Shown here: positions 1 through 7,301 of the stretch, piece by piece
How the letters are laid out: each line of letters opens with the position of its first letter
How positions within the stretch are numbered: the stretch's first letter is position 1
NCBI RefSeq assembly: GCF_029635795.1
Contig: NZ_CP114280.1
Span: forward strand, 3,906,001 to 3,970,000
Source: Dickeya lacustris
GTDB lineage: Bacteria; Pseudomonadota; Gammaproteobacteria; Enterobacterales; Enterobacteriaceae
DNA: 64,000 nucleotides
Reading direction: 5' to 3'
Program-made: the position numbers and the translations under genes
Notes under the pieces: model-generated
What the model saw: the letters and a program-made list of their open reading frames with translations, nothing else
What the model was told of the DNA's origin: nothing
Databases searched by the model: none

Positions 1-201
1 GGTGTGGCCAGCAAAGGCTAACGTTTTACCCTGTCCGCGCCAGGCCCAAAAATTTTGCGTATCACCAAAATTGAGCGGCTCAACCGTAAAACCAATGGCT
101 CGTAATCGTTCAATCATCAGTGCCTGGCAACCGGCGTCATCCGGGCTGAGTGAGGGGCGTTTAATCAGTTGCTGGGCCAATTCTATTACCGGGCAAGACA
201 C
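1..201 (-). CDS. dapE: Succinyl-diaminopimelate desuccinylase, N-terminal 67 codons (runs off the window)
   Basis: DapE hydrolyses N-succinyl-LL-diaminopimelate in the cytoplasm, giving LL-diaminopimelate for lysine and peptidoglycan. Only the first 67 residues are here. The reading starts at a GTG (199-201), one base after the yffB stop, and runs [20 protein letters not shown], the usual DapE N terminus, to LAFAGHT just before the first metal ligand. A GGAGA-type ribosome site lies inside the end of yffB, so the two genes are a tight operon. The integrated element beginning at 585 has replaced whatever promoter stood immediately upstream of yffB, so dapE, an important gene, may now depend on a promoter inside the element. 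Confidence 0.93.
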   Translation of the reverse strand, partial: MSCPVIELAQQLIKRPSLSPDDAGCQALMIERLRAIGFTVEPLNFGDTQNFWAWRGQGKTLAFAGHT

Positions 202-202
202 G

Positions 203-586
203 TTAGTTGTTCTCCATAAAAAAGTGCCGATAGTTGTCTTCACTAAATCCGAGCAGGAATTTCCCTGAGTCAGTCACTAACAGCGGGCGTTTAATCAGAG
301 CAGGGTATTGCAGCATAACAGCTTTTGCGGCGCTTTCGTTGTCAATGGATTGGCGGAGGGATTCGTCTAACTTACGCCAGGTCGTTCCCCGCGTGTTGAG
401 CAGTGGTTGCCAACCCGCCAGTTCAATCGCCGTCTGTAGCTGTTCGTCGCTTAAACCATCAACACGGTAATCATGGAAGTGATAAGCCACCTGGTGTGTT
501 TCCAGCCAGCGACGGGCTTTTTTCATGGTATCGCAGTTTTTGATACCATAGAGCTTATACAAACTTTTTTGGGCGTTATCAGACAT
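203..586 (-). CDS. yffB: ArsC/Spx-family thioredoxin-fold protein YffB
   Basis: 127 aa, of the arsenate reductase-like Spx/MgsR/YffB family; in E. coli it precedes dapE exactly as here. The motif [16 protein letters not shown] near residues 13-28 holds the single conserved cysteine, and [10 protein letters not shown] and IKRPLL are the other family signatures. The family is proposed to act in glutathione-dependent thiol reduction; physiological role is unsettled. The ATG (586-584) overlaps, on the opposite strand, the ATG of the serine recombinase (585-587), so the gene has lost its native upstream DNA. An in-frame TAG a few codons upstream on the minus strand rules out a longer N terminus in the present arrangement; a different start in the uninterrupted ancestor cannot be excluded. 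Confidence 0.93.
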   Translation of the reverse strand: MSDNAQKSLYKLYGIKNCDTMKKARRWLETHQVAYHFHDYRVDGLSDEQLQTAIELAGWQPLLNTRGTTWRKLDESLRQSIDNESAAKAVMLQYPALIKRPLLVTDSGKFLLGFSEDNYRHFFMENN

Positions 587-2327
587 GAAAAAATGCTACC
601 TGTATGTAAGGGTGAGTTCGGATCAGCAGATACAGGGCGATGGTTTGGATCGCCAGGAATCTATGCTAATCAATTATTTTAATGATAATGCCGCAGCACA
701 GGATTTTGATCCACAGTATGAGGTGATCAGGGATGAGGGGCGAAGTGCGTTCAAGGCCGAACACTTACAGGAAAATGCTGGGTTAGGTAAGTTCTTTAAA
801 CAAGTAAAAGAAGGTCTGATTCAACCGGGTTCAGTACTCATTGTTGAATCGCTTGATCGTTTTTCGCGTGAAAATCCCTTTAGATGTGTCGAATACATTT
901 CACATCTCGATAAGAAGCAAATAGAACTCCATGATGTCGATAAGCGGCTAATTATTAGCCGCAGGCACTCGAATAGCCTTACCTTTGCGACAATGATCGC
1001 TGAGCGTGCTTATGAAGAGTCCCGGTTAAAAAGTTACCGTATTCGTAAAGGGTGGGACAAACGCCGTAGGATGGCAAAGGAAGAAGGTCAGTATATGATC
1101 AAAAACTGCCCGCCGTGGATTAGTATTGTTAATAACAAATACGAACTTAATGATAACGCGAAAATTATTCGTGAGATTTTCGATTTATACCTGTCAGGTA
1201 TCCGCAGTTTTAATATATCGAAGATGATGAATAATTCAGGAAGATTGATTAATGACAAACTTTGGACAGGTACAAAAGTTTGCCGTGTCCTTAGAAATGT
1301 TCGCTGTAAGGGCGACTACATTACAAATATCACTGATAGAAACTTTGATGATGACACTATTAACGTTACAAGTGAAATATTGAAAATATATCCAGCACTA
1401 GTATCAGATGATGAATTTAGAGAAGTACAAAGACGTTTAGAGGGACACAATTACAGCGGACGTATACGCAATGACTTAAAGAAAACTCTTTTTAGTTATG
1501 TAGTGAAATGCTCGTTTTGTGGTTCCGCTTTGAGTATGAACACTACAGGAAAATACACGTATTTAAAATGCTCAAACTCACGAGAGAATAACGGTTGTTC
1601 TGCGTCAATGTTACCTTATATGCCTTTTGAAAAAGCCATGCTAAAACATATCAAAGATATCGATGTTGCGGCAGTGCTGAATAATACAGATAGGACATTT
1701 AACGAAATAGATAAAATTAAGTCTGAAATGGTCGAGTTGAAGAAGAATATTGATGAGTACGTTCAGGGTATTGCTAAACGAAAAAAACAAGGGCAGTTGA
1801 TTCCTTTTGCTATGCTTGATGAACAGTCTCAGGCAGAAGATAGATTAAAGTTACTGAAAGAATCATTGGCATCAAAATTAGAAAGTACCAGTATAACGCA
1901 TGTTGAATTTTCTGATGATGTTCATGATGTTAAAAATATAGAAGAAAGAGCACGTTTAGAAGTTGAATTGAAGAAGGTTATAAAGCGTATCGATGTCTCA
2001 TCCGAACCTAATAAAAAATTCATAATCGCAGATATTCAATACTATAATGATTATCATGTTAAGCATGTGCTTTTACTCAATAAAAAGAACGGTACTATTA
2101 ATGCGATAGGTGAAATTTCTCAAAAAAATGGATGGCGAACCTATTCTTTCAGCGAAAATAATCGAGTGATCTTTAGAGTTGAGAGTAATGGTGACATTTG
2201 GACGGTACAGGCAAGGAATGGCCAATCAATAGAAGACATAAGTATGTATATGACCATGATGGTTGGGCGTGAACCTGATGGCTTTGATTATCATCTCAAT
2301 GAAAGTTTTATTGAATGGATTGAATAA
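585..2327 (+). CDS. Large serine recombinase (integrase) of the element
   Basis: 580 aa. The N-terminal resolvase domain (about 1-150) has YVRVSSDQQ with the probable nucleophile Ser11 and Arg9, and ESLDRFSRE near 89-97. A recombinase domain follows (about 160-300), then a zinc ribbon with CSFC near 310 and a second cysteine pair around CSNSRENNGC, then a coiled-coil-rich segment (about 370-430), the usual large serine integrase layout. Such enzymes join attP and attB with a 2-bp crossover and excise with a directionality factor. The gene starts at the element edge, as is common when attL lies beside the integrase gene. Residues 490-580 are beyond the standard domains and unassigned. No obvious ribosome site precedes the ATG because the upstream DNA is yffB coding sequence. 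Confidence 0.9.
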   Translation: MKKCYLYVRVSSDQQIQGDGLDRQESMLINYFNDNAAAQDFDPQYEVIRDEGRSAFKAEHLQENAGLGKFFKQVKEGLIQPGSVLIVESLDRFSRENPFRCVEYISHLDKKQIELHDVDKRLIISRRHSNSLTFATMIAERAYEESRLKSYRIRKGWDKRRRMAKEEGQYMIKNCPPWISIVNNKYELNDNAKIIREIFDLYLSGIRSFNISKMMNNSGRLINDKLWTGTKVCRVLRNVRCKGDYITNITDRNFDDDTINVTSEILKIYPALVSDDEFREVQRRLEGHNYSGRIRNDLKKTLFSYVVKCSFCGSALSMNTTGKYTYLKCSNSRENNGCSASMLPYMPFEKAMLKHIKDIDVAAVLNNTDRTFNEIDKIKSEMVELKKNIDEYVQGIAKRKKQGQLIPFAMLDEQSQAEDRLKLLKESLASKLESTSITHVEFSDDVHDVKNIEERARLEVELKKVIKRIDVSSEPNKKFIIADIQYYNDYHVKHVLLLNKKNGTINAIGEISQKNGWRTYSFSENNRVIFRVESNGDIWTVQARNGQSIEDISMYMTMMVGREPDGFDYHLNESFIEWIE

Positions 2328-2405
2328 AAATACTGTCGTTTAATCCAGTTCCCATTGGAGATCCTAAATACTAATAACTAAAACAACGAAAGGCCAGACA
2401 CTGGA

Positions 2406-3887
2406 ATGGCTGACCTTTCTAAATTAATCAATATGGAGCGTGTACAAATGATTAATCCTACACCTATTTATAACAAGTTTAAATACGTATCTGCTGAGTG
2501 TGGTTCAGGTAAAACCACAGCTATATGTAATATAATCAATAACAGTACTGAAAAATATATTTTAGTACAGAACACTCAAGAACTTATTAAGCAGACAGCA
2601 AAGAAAATCAATAATTGCGAGTATATTATTACGGATACAGTACCAAAAGATGAAAGCGTTATTAGTTCAGTTATTGAATATCTTTCATCTGGAAGTAATA
2701 AAACATTAATCATAACAGATAAAACGTTTTTCAAAATCCCTCGTGAATTGTTATCTGGCTGGAATGTTTATATTGACGATGTGACTAATTTCCACTCTTT
2801 CCAGAATATAAATGAAGGGAGTCCTGAGATAAAAAATGTTATCCGAAATGTTTTAATCCATAAAGTACAGTCATTAGATGACAGAAATATGTATATTGCG
2901 GCTGAAAGAAATCCAGAAGTTCAGGGTGATGTAGTAAAGAACATTTTAAATCAACTGTCAGTATTGAATGATAATGATCTTTTTATAATGAATAATGAGT
3001 ACTTTATCGATGCTGAAAAGGAGCAGCTTAATATCACCGCATGGAAAGATCTCAATAAGTACACAGATATATCAATTACCTTTCTTGGTGCTAATTTCGA
3101 AAACTCATTGATCTATAAAGGAAACAAAGAATTATTTGAAAGTACTGAACTTGAAGGATTACAGACACGAGAAACAGAACTCAAAGACAGGTTAAAGGTT
3201 TATTACTTCTCTAAAAAATTCAAACTATCAAGGACATGGAAAACTAACAACCCTGATAAAGTACAAAAAATATACGATTTTCTCGATGCCAGACTTGACG
3301 GGCAAGACTTCTACTGGACGAAGAACAAAAGTGATTCTCAGAGCCTCAAGAACGGCACAGAGATAAGCCCGGATGCCAGAGGATTCAACCAGTACCAATA
3401 CTTGCTCACGTGCGTTTGGCTGGCCTGTATGCGTCCCTCTGAAACAGAAGCTAAACAGTGTGAATTGTTCTTTAAGATTGACGGCGAGGCGATACACATC
3501 GCAAGGGAATACGAAAGTCTACACCAGTTCGTACTACGAGGGATTTCGAGGAATTTTGACAGTGCTGAAACGCAGACCGTTTATGTTTTTGATGAATGGC
3601 AGGCCAGATCTCTTACTGACAATATTGAGTACATAGATCTCGGTATTGATGATGATGAAAAAGGGCTGAGAGGCAGGCCGCAAGGTTCAATGAATAAGGA
3701 AAAGCGTTTTACTCTTGATAACACTAAAGCAAGGAGTTTCCTCCGCTGGAAAGACAAAAATCCAGGACTTGAGTTAGAAGCGTTCAGGGCTTTTCTTGCC
3801 ACATCTACTAACAAAGATCTCAGTACTGAGGAAAAGGACGCCATGTACGAGAAGTACGAAAAAGCAGTACAAAAGAAACAGAAATAG
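2406..3887 (+). CDS. Helicase-like ATPase, superfamily 1/2 type, function unknown
   Basis: 493 aa, not recognised by name. Helicase-like motifs appear in order: Walker A AECGSGKTTA (about 30-39), a motif Ia-like YILVQNTQELIKQT (51-64), a DExx-like VYIDDV (121-126), a motif III-like ITFLGANFENS (224-234), and QFVLRGISRNFDS (374-386) resembling motif VI with two arginines. The tail has an AT-hook-like RGRP (422-425) and a charged end. It could be a replication initiator-type or origin-binding helicase for an integrating replicon, or a defence helicase; neither is proven. The gene lies 78 bp after the integrase. Start choice is uncertain: the ATG at 2406 has a weak purine run upstream, while ATG 2448 has GGAG nine bases upstream and still precedes Walker A. 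Codon use is AT-rich. Confidence 0.7.
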   Translation: MADLSKLINMERVQMINPTPIYNKFKYVSAECGSGKTTAICNIINNSTEKYILVQNTQELIKQTAKKINNCEYIITDTVPKDESVISSVIEYLSSGSNKTLIITDKTFFKIPRELLSGWNVYIDDVTNFHSFQNINEGSPEIKNVIRNVLIHKVQSLDDRNMYIAAERNPEVQGDVVKNILNQLSVLNDNDLFIMNNEYFIDAEKEQLNITAWKDLNKYTDISITFLGANFENSLIYKGNKELFESTELEGLQTRETELKDRLKVYYFSKKFKLSRTWKTNNPDKVQKIYDFLDARLDGQDFYWTKNKSDSQSLKNGTEISPDARGFNQYQYLLTCVWLACMRPSETEAKQCELFFKIDGEAIHIAREYESLHQFVLRGISRNFDSAETQTVYVFDEWQARSLTDNIEYIDLGIDDDEKGLRGRPQGSMNKEKRFTLDNTKARSFLRWKDKNPGLELEAFRAFLATSTNKDLSTEEKDAMYEKYEKAVQKKQK

Positions 3888-3999
3888 TCCCGCGTATTTG
3901 TCAGAAACACCATCATAAAACCAATAAATGTCCGAAAAATAATACCTTAAAAGTCTTTAGGTATTAAATTTCAGACATCACAACGAGTAAAAGCGAATT

Positions 4000-4049
4000 A
4001 ACTACCTGAAAGCAGGAGCGGCGAAGCAAGCGAACTGTTTCGGGTAGTT
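4000..4049. repeat. 12-bp inverted repeat forming a long hairpin
   Basis: Arms AACTACCTGAAA (4000-4011) and TTTCGGGTAGTT (4038-4049) pair at 11 of 12 positions, the exception being a possible G-U pair in RNA. The loop of 26 bases contains GCGAAGCAAGCGAA. A smaller hairpin GTGAG/CTCAC (4051-4064) follows directly, so an RNA from here would fold into consecutive stems. There is no U-run, so it is not an ordinary intrinsic terminator. Confidence 0.6.
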
Positions 4050-4114
4050 AGTGAGAGTGCTCACGCAGTGAGTACTTGATATCTATCCCATTGTTTATAT
4101 AGATAAAAGGTTTA

Positions 4115-4140
4115 AACAGTACCCGCAAGCGAGTACTGTT
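4115..4140. repeat. Near-perfect palindromic hairpin containing GTAC arms
   Basis: AACAGTAC (4115-4122) and GTACTGTT (4133-4140) are exact reverse complements, and an inner CGC/GCG pair extends the stem so that only a C/A mismatch and an AA turn stay unpaired. A further inverted repeat ATCTAT/ATAGAT (4081-4086 and 4099-4104) stands just before it. The stem includes one of the element's many AGTACT words. No T-run follows. It may be a protein-binding palindrome, an origin hairpin or part of a structured RNA. Confidence 0.6.
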
Positions 4141-4169
4141 CGCTGGATTCGGTTCTACTGCCGCGTTCC

Positions 4170-4305
4170 TTTCAGTCACTGGCAGAGCGAACCAATCGCG
4201 TTTTTCTGTCCTTTCAGTAAGTACATAACTGATTGTTATTTAATCACTTATATACTAATGACTCCTTTGTGTACTTAGCGGGATATCTGCTGTTTCAGTC
4301 ACTGG
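4170..4305. repeat. Pair of 13-bp direct repeats, TTTCAGTCACTGG
   Basis: TTTCAGTCACTGG occurs at 4170-4182 and again at 4293-4305, each followed within about 20 bases by AGAGCGAA. The period is 123 bp. A shorter relative, CTTTCAGTAAGTAC, lies between them near 4210. These look like a degenerate direct repeat of a roughly 120-bp block and are the closest thing to iterons in the element. Confidence 0.5.
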
Positions 4306-4603
4306 AAAAGCCCTGTCAGTACTGTCCAGAGCGAAGCGACACCCGATCCAATCATTCCTCCTTATGATGGTGTTTCCGACAAAACGCACAGGAAGCCTCT
4401 GAACGCGATGTGCGTTACTGACATACCTGAATTTACAAAACCCCATAAAACGCCGTAGCGACGTCTTGAGAGCGTTTGCGTGATGGAATCGCCAGTATTC
4501 CCTGTATTGAAATGAGATACATAGCCAGTTTTATGTTCTACGAATCCCTTTGATCGATTTTACCTATTGATTTGTATAGAATTAATAGATTTTGATAGTT
4601 TAT

Positions 4604-4632
4604 AACGATCAATAATAGTTAAATTGATCGTT
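4604..4632. repeat. Perfect 10-bp inverted repeat AACGATCAAT / ATTGATCGTT
   Basis: Arms at 4604-4613 and 4623-4632 are exact reverse complements with a 9-bp AT-only spacer. Further TTGATCG or CGATCA copies lie at about 4549 and 4637, so the site is a cluster of four related half-sites in AT-rich DNA. This geometry suits a dimeric DNA-binding protein: an operator for the downstream small-ORF/membrane operon, a recombinase accessory site or a partition site. No regulator gene in the element is an obvious partner. Confidence 0.55.
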
Positions 4633-4679
4633 AATATCGATCATTGTCGGACGTGCGTGTTACTCTTGAGAACCTGAAT

Positions 4680-4699
4680 ACGGACGGCTTTAAGTCCGT
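4680..4699 (+). terminator. Short hairpin upstream of the small ORF, possible terminator or attenuator
   Basis: ACGGAC (4680-4685) pairs with GTCCGT (4694-4699) around an 8-base loop and is followed by GCTTTT. The stem is short and the T-run poor, so termination would be weak. It lies about 40 bp before the GTG of the 48-aa ORF and might separate transcription of the non-coding region from the membrane operon. Confidence 0.3.
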
Positions 4700-4738
4700 G
4701 CTTTTGGCCTGAGAGAAGCTAACGGGAGTGACAAAACG

Positions 4739-4885
4739 GTGAGAGTGGTACAACTGCTAACCTATAAACTTTGGGGGGATTCCTTTTTAAGAGAGCTACC
4801 TAAAGGCAAACGAATTATTGCCGATAATACAAATAGAACGAACCATCGATTTGGACAATTATTAAAGGATAATTTCGGTGAGTAA
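4739..4885 (+). CDS. Small ORF, 48 aa, overlapping the membrane protein start
   Basis: A GTG at 4739 opens 48 codons beginning MRVVQLLTYKLWGDSFLREL and ending LLKDNFGE, with stop TAA at 4883-4885. A GGGAG ribosome site lies about 11 bases upstream. The last codons overlap the GTG start (4878) of the 337-aa membrane protein by 8 bases, an arrangement typical of translational coupling. The composition is basic in the middle (PKGKR, TNRTNHR), with no membrane segment or signal peptide. I do not recognise it. The alternative is that the frame is accidental; the ribosome site and overlap favour a real small gene, but it could also be a leader peptide. Confidence 0.45.
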   Translation: MRVVQLLTYKLWGDSFLRELPKGKRIIADNTNRTNHRFGQLLKDNFGE

Positions 4886-5891
4886 ATATTTTAAAATAGG
4901 AATTTTTGGCATTTGGGGAGTGTTTTTATTCCTTGCGTCAATGGATAAATTTGGTGATCTTTTCGCAGTCGGTACTGGCTTATGGTCGGTAGTCATGCTT
5001 TCCCTCGCTGGATTGTGCCTGCTACTGGCAAGTACTGCCGCGATAGGTTGGGCTGTTTTGGGTTTAGGTACTCTCCGGGCTGAGTACTTACCCTATAAAC
5101 TCGTTAACAATTATACAGTGCCAGTACTGATCATTGTACTGGCTTTCGTGGCAAGTGCTGCCCGATCCTCAAGTGATGAATCCAGAGCACAAAAACTTGG
5201 ATTTAAAGACGGCAAAGATTTTTCTATTGCTCGTGAAAATAACATTACTAACGTTGCCGATTATGCCAAATTCGTAGAAGAGCAAAAAGTTATAAAGGCT
5301 GAAAAGGCGGCTCAAGATGCGTTAGCGGCAGCCGATAAAGCTGAACAGGATAAGGTGGCAAAGTATGTGGCTATATTTTCCGATTCTGGTAGAAAGGAGC
5401 GAGCACAAGAGTTAATCAGTAAAGATCTTAAAGAAAATACTGAATTGACTAAAAATATACTTGATGAAATAGCATCTTACTCAAATGATTCAGTAGAAAG
5501 AGATGTGGCAGAAATGGACTATTTAGAATATGGGGTAAGTCTTAAATTATATGATTTGGCAATAGATAAATCTAATTGCCGTCAGGAATTGAAAAATCAA
5601 TTAGCTCCATATACAGCATGGAAAGACTCTCAGGATTGGCGACCATTCAGTGAATTTCCTAAGTCTATGCTAAAACAGGAAATGTATAGAAGGGATATCG
5701 TTAATGCCGATTACTCTAAGAAGAAAACTGAACTGGAAAACATTTTCAGAGAATGTGTTTTTTCACTAATTAATAAAACTAATCACCTTTCTCGTCCTAA
5801 TGCCAAACCAGTAATTCAAGAGGCATATTTTTCTGAGAAGTTACAATGCGTTCAGAAAAATGGAGGTGATTATAATGCGTGTTATCCATAA
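4878..5891 (+). CDS. Membrane protein of unknown function, three N-terminal TM segments plus coiled coil
   Basis: 337 aa, not recognised. Three hydrophobic stretches (about 7-20, 35-64 and 79-96) anchor it in the inner membrane. Then comes an alanine/lysine/glutamate-rich coiled-coil segment (about 135-165, around AEKAAQDALAAADKAEQ) and a mostly helical, charged domain (170-337) with four cysteines, including one three residues from the end (NACYP). The start is GTG 4878 inside the preceding small ORF. Two small exported proteins follow at 71- and 127-bp gaps on the same strand, suggesting one functional group. With no enzyme motif visible, roles such as surface exclusion, anti-phage sensing or envelope anchoring are speculation. 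Confidence 0.75.
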   Translation: MSKYFKIGIFGIWGVFLFLASMDKFGDLFAVGTGLWSVVMLSLAGLCLLLASTAAIGWAVLGLGTLRAEYLPYKLVNNYTVPVLIIVLAFVASAARSSSDESRAQKLGFKDGKDFSIARENNITNVADYAKFVEEQKVIKAEKAAQDALAAADKAEQDKVAKYVAIFSDSGRKERAQELISKDLKENTELTKNILDEIASYSNDSVERDVAEMDYLEYGVSLKLYDLAIDKSNCRQELKNQLAPYTAWKDSQDWRPFSEFPKSMLKQEMYRRDIVNADYSKKKTELENIFRECVFSLINKTNHLSRPNAKPVIQEAYFSEKLQCVQKNGGDYNACYP

Positions 5892-5962
5892 CATGATGTT
5901 TTCTGTATCAGATGGTATTGTTATTTTGGTTTAGAAAACATATAACTAAGAGGCTATATAAA

Positions 5963-6280
5963 ATGAAAAAGTTACTAATTTTGGGGTTGTTATTCAGTAC
6001 TTCAACTTTTGCCGCATACAAAACATATGATCCGCATAAAGATAGCAAACTTGTAACTAAAGCGATTTCTGGCGTATGTAAATCAGAACATCAAAAATAT
6101 GATGGTCTTGATTATCAGCTTAAATCAAATATCGGTAGTATGAGCGATGCTGACGCAAAAAATGCCGTAGAAAATTTTAAGGATGCTAAACGTAAGCGTT
6201 GGGAATGTATTGAAAAAGAATTGAATAAAAAGAATATAACATTGAACTTAGAACAGTTGTTTAAAGAGGATAACCTTTAG
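5963..6280 (+). CDS. Small exported protein with signal peptide, function unknown
   Basis: 105 aa from the ATG at 5963, preceded by AAGAGG. An upstream in-frame ATG at 5912 would add 17 residues and bury the signal, so the shorter form is preferred. The N terminus MKKLLILGLLFSTSTFAA is a classic Sec signal peptide with a likely cleavage after TFA or FAA. The mature part of about 86 residues is charged and helical with exactly two cysteines (GVCKSE and KRWECIEKE), which could form a periplasmic disulfide. It follows the membrane protein with a short gap and may be its periplasmic partner. Family unknown to me. Confidence 0.7.
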   Translation: MKKLLILGLLFSTSTFAAYKTYDPHKDSKLVTKAISGVCKSEHQKYDGLDYQLKSNIGSMSDADAKNAVENFKDAKRKRWECIEKELNKKNITLNLEQLFKEDNL

Positions 6281-6407
6281 CGAATAGTTCATAATAAGGG
6301 CAATGGTTATTCATTGCCCGAATTTACAATTAATCATTGCTGTAAGTGGTTGTAATGATTTTTTTGTATTAAGTGATATAAATTGTATGGGAATCGGAGG
6401 TATGATA

Positions 6408-6803
6408 ATGAATGTATTAATATATACGGTGCTTTTAGTTGGACTGTCATTCTCTGGTGTAGTTCGAGCCGATTTATTTTGTTATGAAAATACTCCTGTT
6501 TATAATTTTACTGAGGATGGTGTCAGTAAGTACCCTAATATTCAAGCGAATATTGTGATGCAAACAGTCAAAACAGATACAGTACTCAGGTCATATAGTA
6601 GTGATGATCATGTAGTGCTTGAGTACTATAAAAATAAAAATTTTATACAAAACACTTTAAAGAAAGTGAAAAATGGAATTTTTCGTGATAATGCGAATTT
6701 GATAGTGATAGTAAATCAAGCAACAATGTACCATTATCAACGCATTAAGTTTCAAGGGCAACCTGTAGTGGTTAGAAATCAATATAAATGTACGCCAGCT
6801 TGA
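6408..6803 (+). CDS. Small exported protein with signal peptide, function unknown
   Basis: 131 aa from ATG 6408, seven bases after a GGAGG (6396-6400). The ATG at 6402 is too close to that site and the one at 6303 would hide the signal. MNVLIYTVLLVGLSFSGVVRA is a typical signal peptide with probable cleavage after VRA. The mature protein begins DLFCYENTPVYNF and has a second cysteine near the C terminus (YKCTPA), again a probable disulfide. The body is beta-rich with many hydroxyl and basic residues. Third member of the membrane/exported trio; no family recognised. Confidence 0.7.
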   Translation: MNVLIYTVLLVGLSFSGVVRADLFCYENTPVYNFTEDGVSKYPNIQANIVMQTVKTDTVLRSYSSDDHVVLEYYKNKNFIQNTLKKVKNGIFRDNANLIVIVNQATMYHYQRIKFQGQPVVVRNQYKCTPA

Positions 6804-6888
6804 TTTTGCTAATTTAGTTTGTCGTAAGGAATTGTCTCATCAACTCTACTGTAGAGCAATGCCAGATATGCGGGCATACATATTATCT

Positions 6889-6908
6889 AAGGCCGCTTTC
6901 GCGGCCTT
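6889..6908 (+). terminator. Probable terminator after the exported-protein gene
   Basis: AAGGCCGC (6889-6896), loop TTTC, GCGGCCTT (6901-6908) forms a strong 8-bp stem 86 bp after the stop at 6803. Only CTGT follows, so the U-tract is missing; it may act as an mRNA 3' end stabiliser rather than an intrinsic terminator. Confidence 0.45.
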
Positions 6909-6998
6909 CTGTATACAGAAATGGAAATGCCGCTAAGTTACCAGCCTTTAGAACATAAAATAATCGAAACCCAGTTCACCCATTTTTTGACAAAAAAG

Positions 6999-7213
6999 TT
7001 AAAGGGATCGTTTACTCAGATAAAAGTAGAGTCTGTTTTTTTCCGCACGATTTAAAATCTTGTCCGTCTGATCAGGCTCAACCCCACCGACCAAATGCCA
7101 TGTACTCAGATCACTGTATCCATCTTTCCACTAACCCGCTATCGACTAAAAAACGAACGATAAAAAGTCTTTTTTGGGTAGTCCCTTGTGATACTCCTCT
7201 TTTGCGTCTCGTT
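6999..7213 (-). pseudogene. Probable decayed gene remnant on the minus strand
   Basis: From 7130 down to a TAA at 6999 the minus strand reads 43 codons beginning WKDGYSDLSTWHLVGGVEPD and ending KNRLYFYLSKRSL, with protein-like composition but no start codon and a TAG directly before it. In a shifted frame, the DNA just upstream (7213 to 7129) is also open and reads TTQKRLFIVRFLVDSGLVER before stopping. One single-base shift near 7130 would join the two into a continuous frame of about 70 residues. This fits the C-terminal remnant of a frameshifted gene transcribed away from the resolvase. I do not recognise the family, and the join is inference. Confidence 0.35.
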
Positions 7214-7214
7214 T

Positions 7215-7279
7215 AGTATCATTTATACATTGAAATAATTTAAATGATGCTGTATCATTTAGTTAATTCAAATGATACT
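7215..7279. promoter_or_regulatory. Resolution-site-like array of four inverted half-sites upstream of the resolvase
   Basis: Four 10-bp half-sites alternate in orientation: AGTATCATTT (7215-7224), AAATGATGCT (7242-7251), TGTATCATTT (7251-7260) and AAATGATACT (7270-7279). The first and last are exact reverse complements. The last pair spans about 29 bp, the size of a dimer subsite for resolvases. Placement directly before a resolvase gene suggests a res site that also autoregulates the gene. The half-site differs from the Tn3 and Hin consensus sequences. Confidence 0.55.
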
Positions 7280-7301
7280 AATCGGTAGTGAGGGCAGGGA
7301 A

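Larger units (their letters stand above)
3888..4738. other. About 850 bp of structured, gene-free DNA inside the element
   Basis: No convincing coding sequence lies here on either strand. The DNA holds at least four inverted repeats (listed separately), a 13-bp direct repeat, and recurring AGCGAA/GCGAAGC words between 4015 and 4330. The second half (4540-4660) is very AT-rich with several TTGATCG/CGATCAA copies. Hairpins, iterated words and an AT-rich block between a helicase-like gene and a membrane gene are what a replication origin, a structured RNA gene or a recombinase/partition site would look like. I cannot decide among these from sequence alone. Confidence 0.55.
6804..7301. other. Intergenic region: hairpin, gene remnant, resolvase control region
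   Basis: This 498-bp gap holds a GC hairpin at 6889-6908, a probable broken minus-strand ORF (6999-7213) and the inverted half-site array upstream of the resolvase (7215-7279). The remainder (6910-6998) shows nothing recognisable. Confidence 0.6.

Noticed and set aside
4255..4446. 63-aa minus-strand ORF in the non-coding block
   Set aside because: No ribosome site, composition is repeat-derived, and it covers the direct repeat TTTCAGTCACTGG; more likely a chance frame.
3888..4738. CRISPR array or retron in the structured block
   Set aside because: No regularly spaced repeats of 25-37 bp, and no reverse transcriptase or cas gene nearby.
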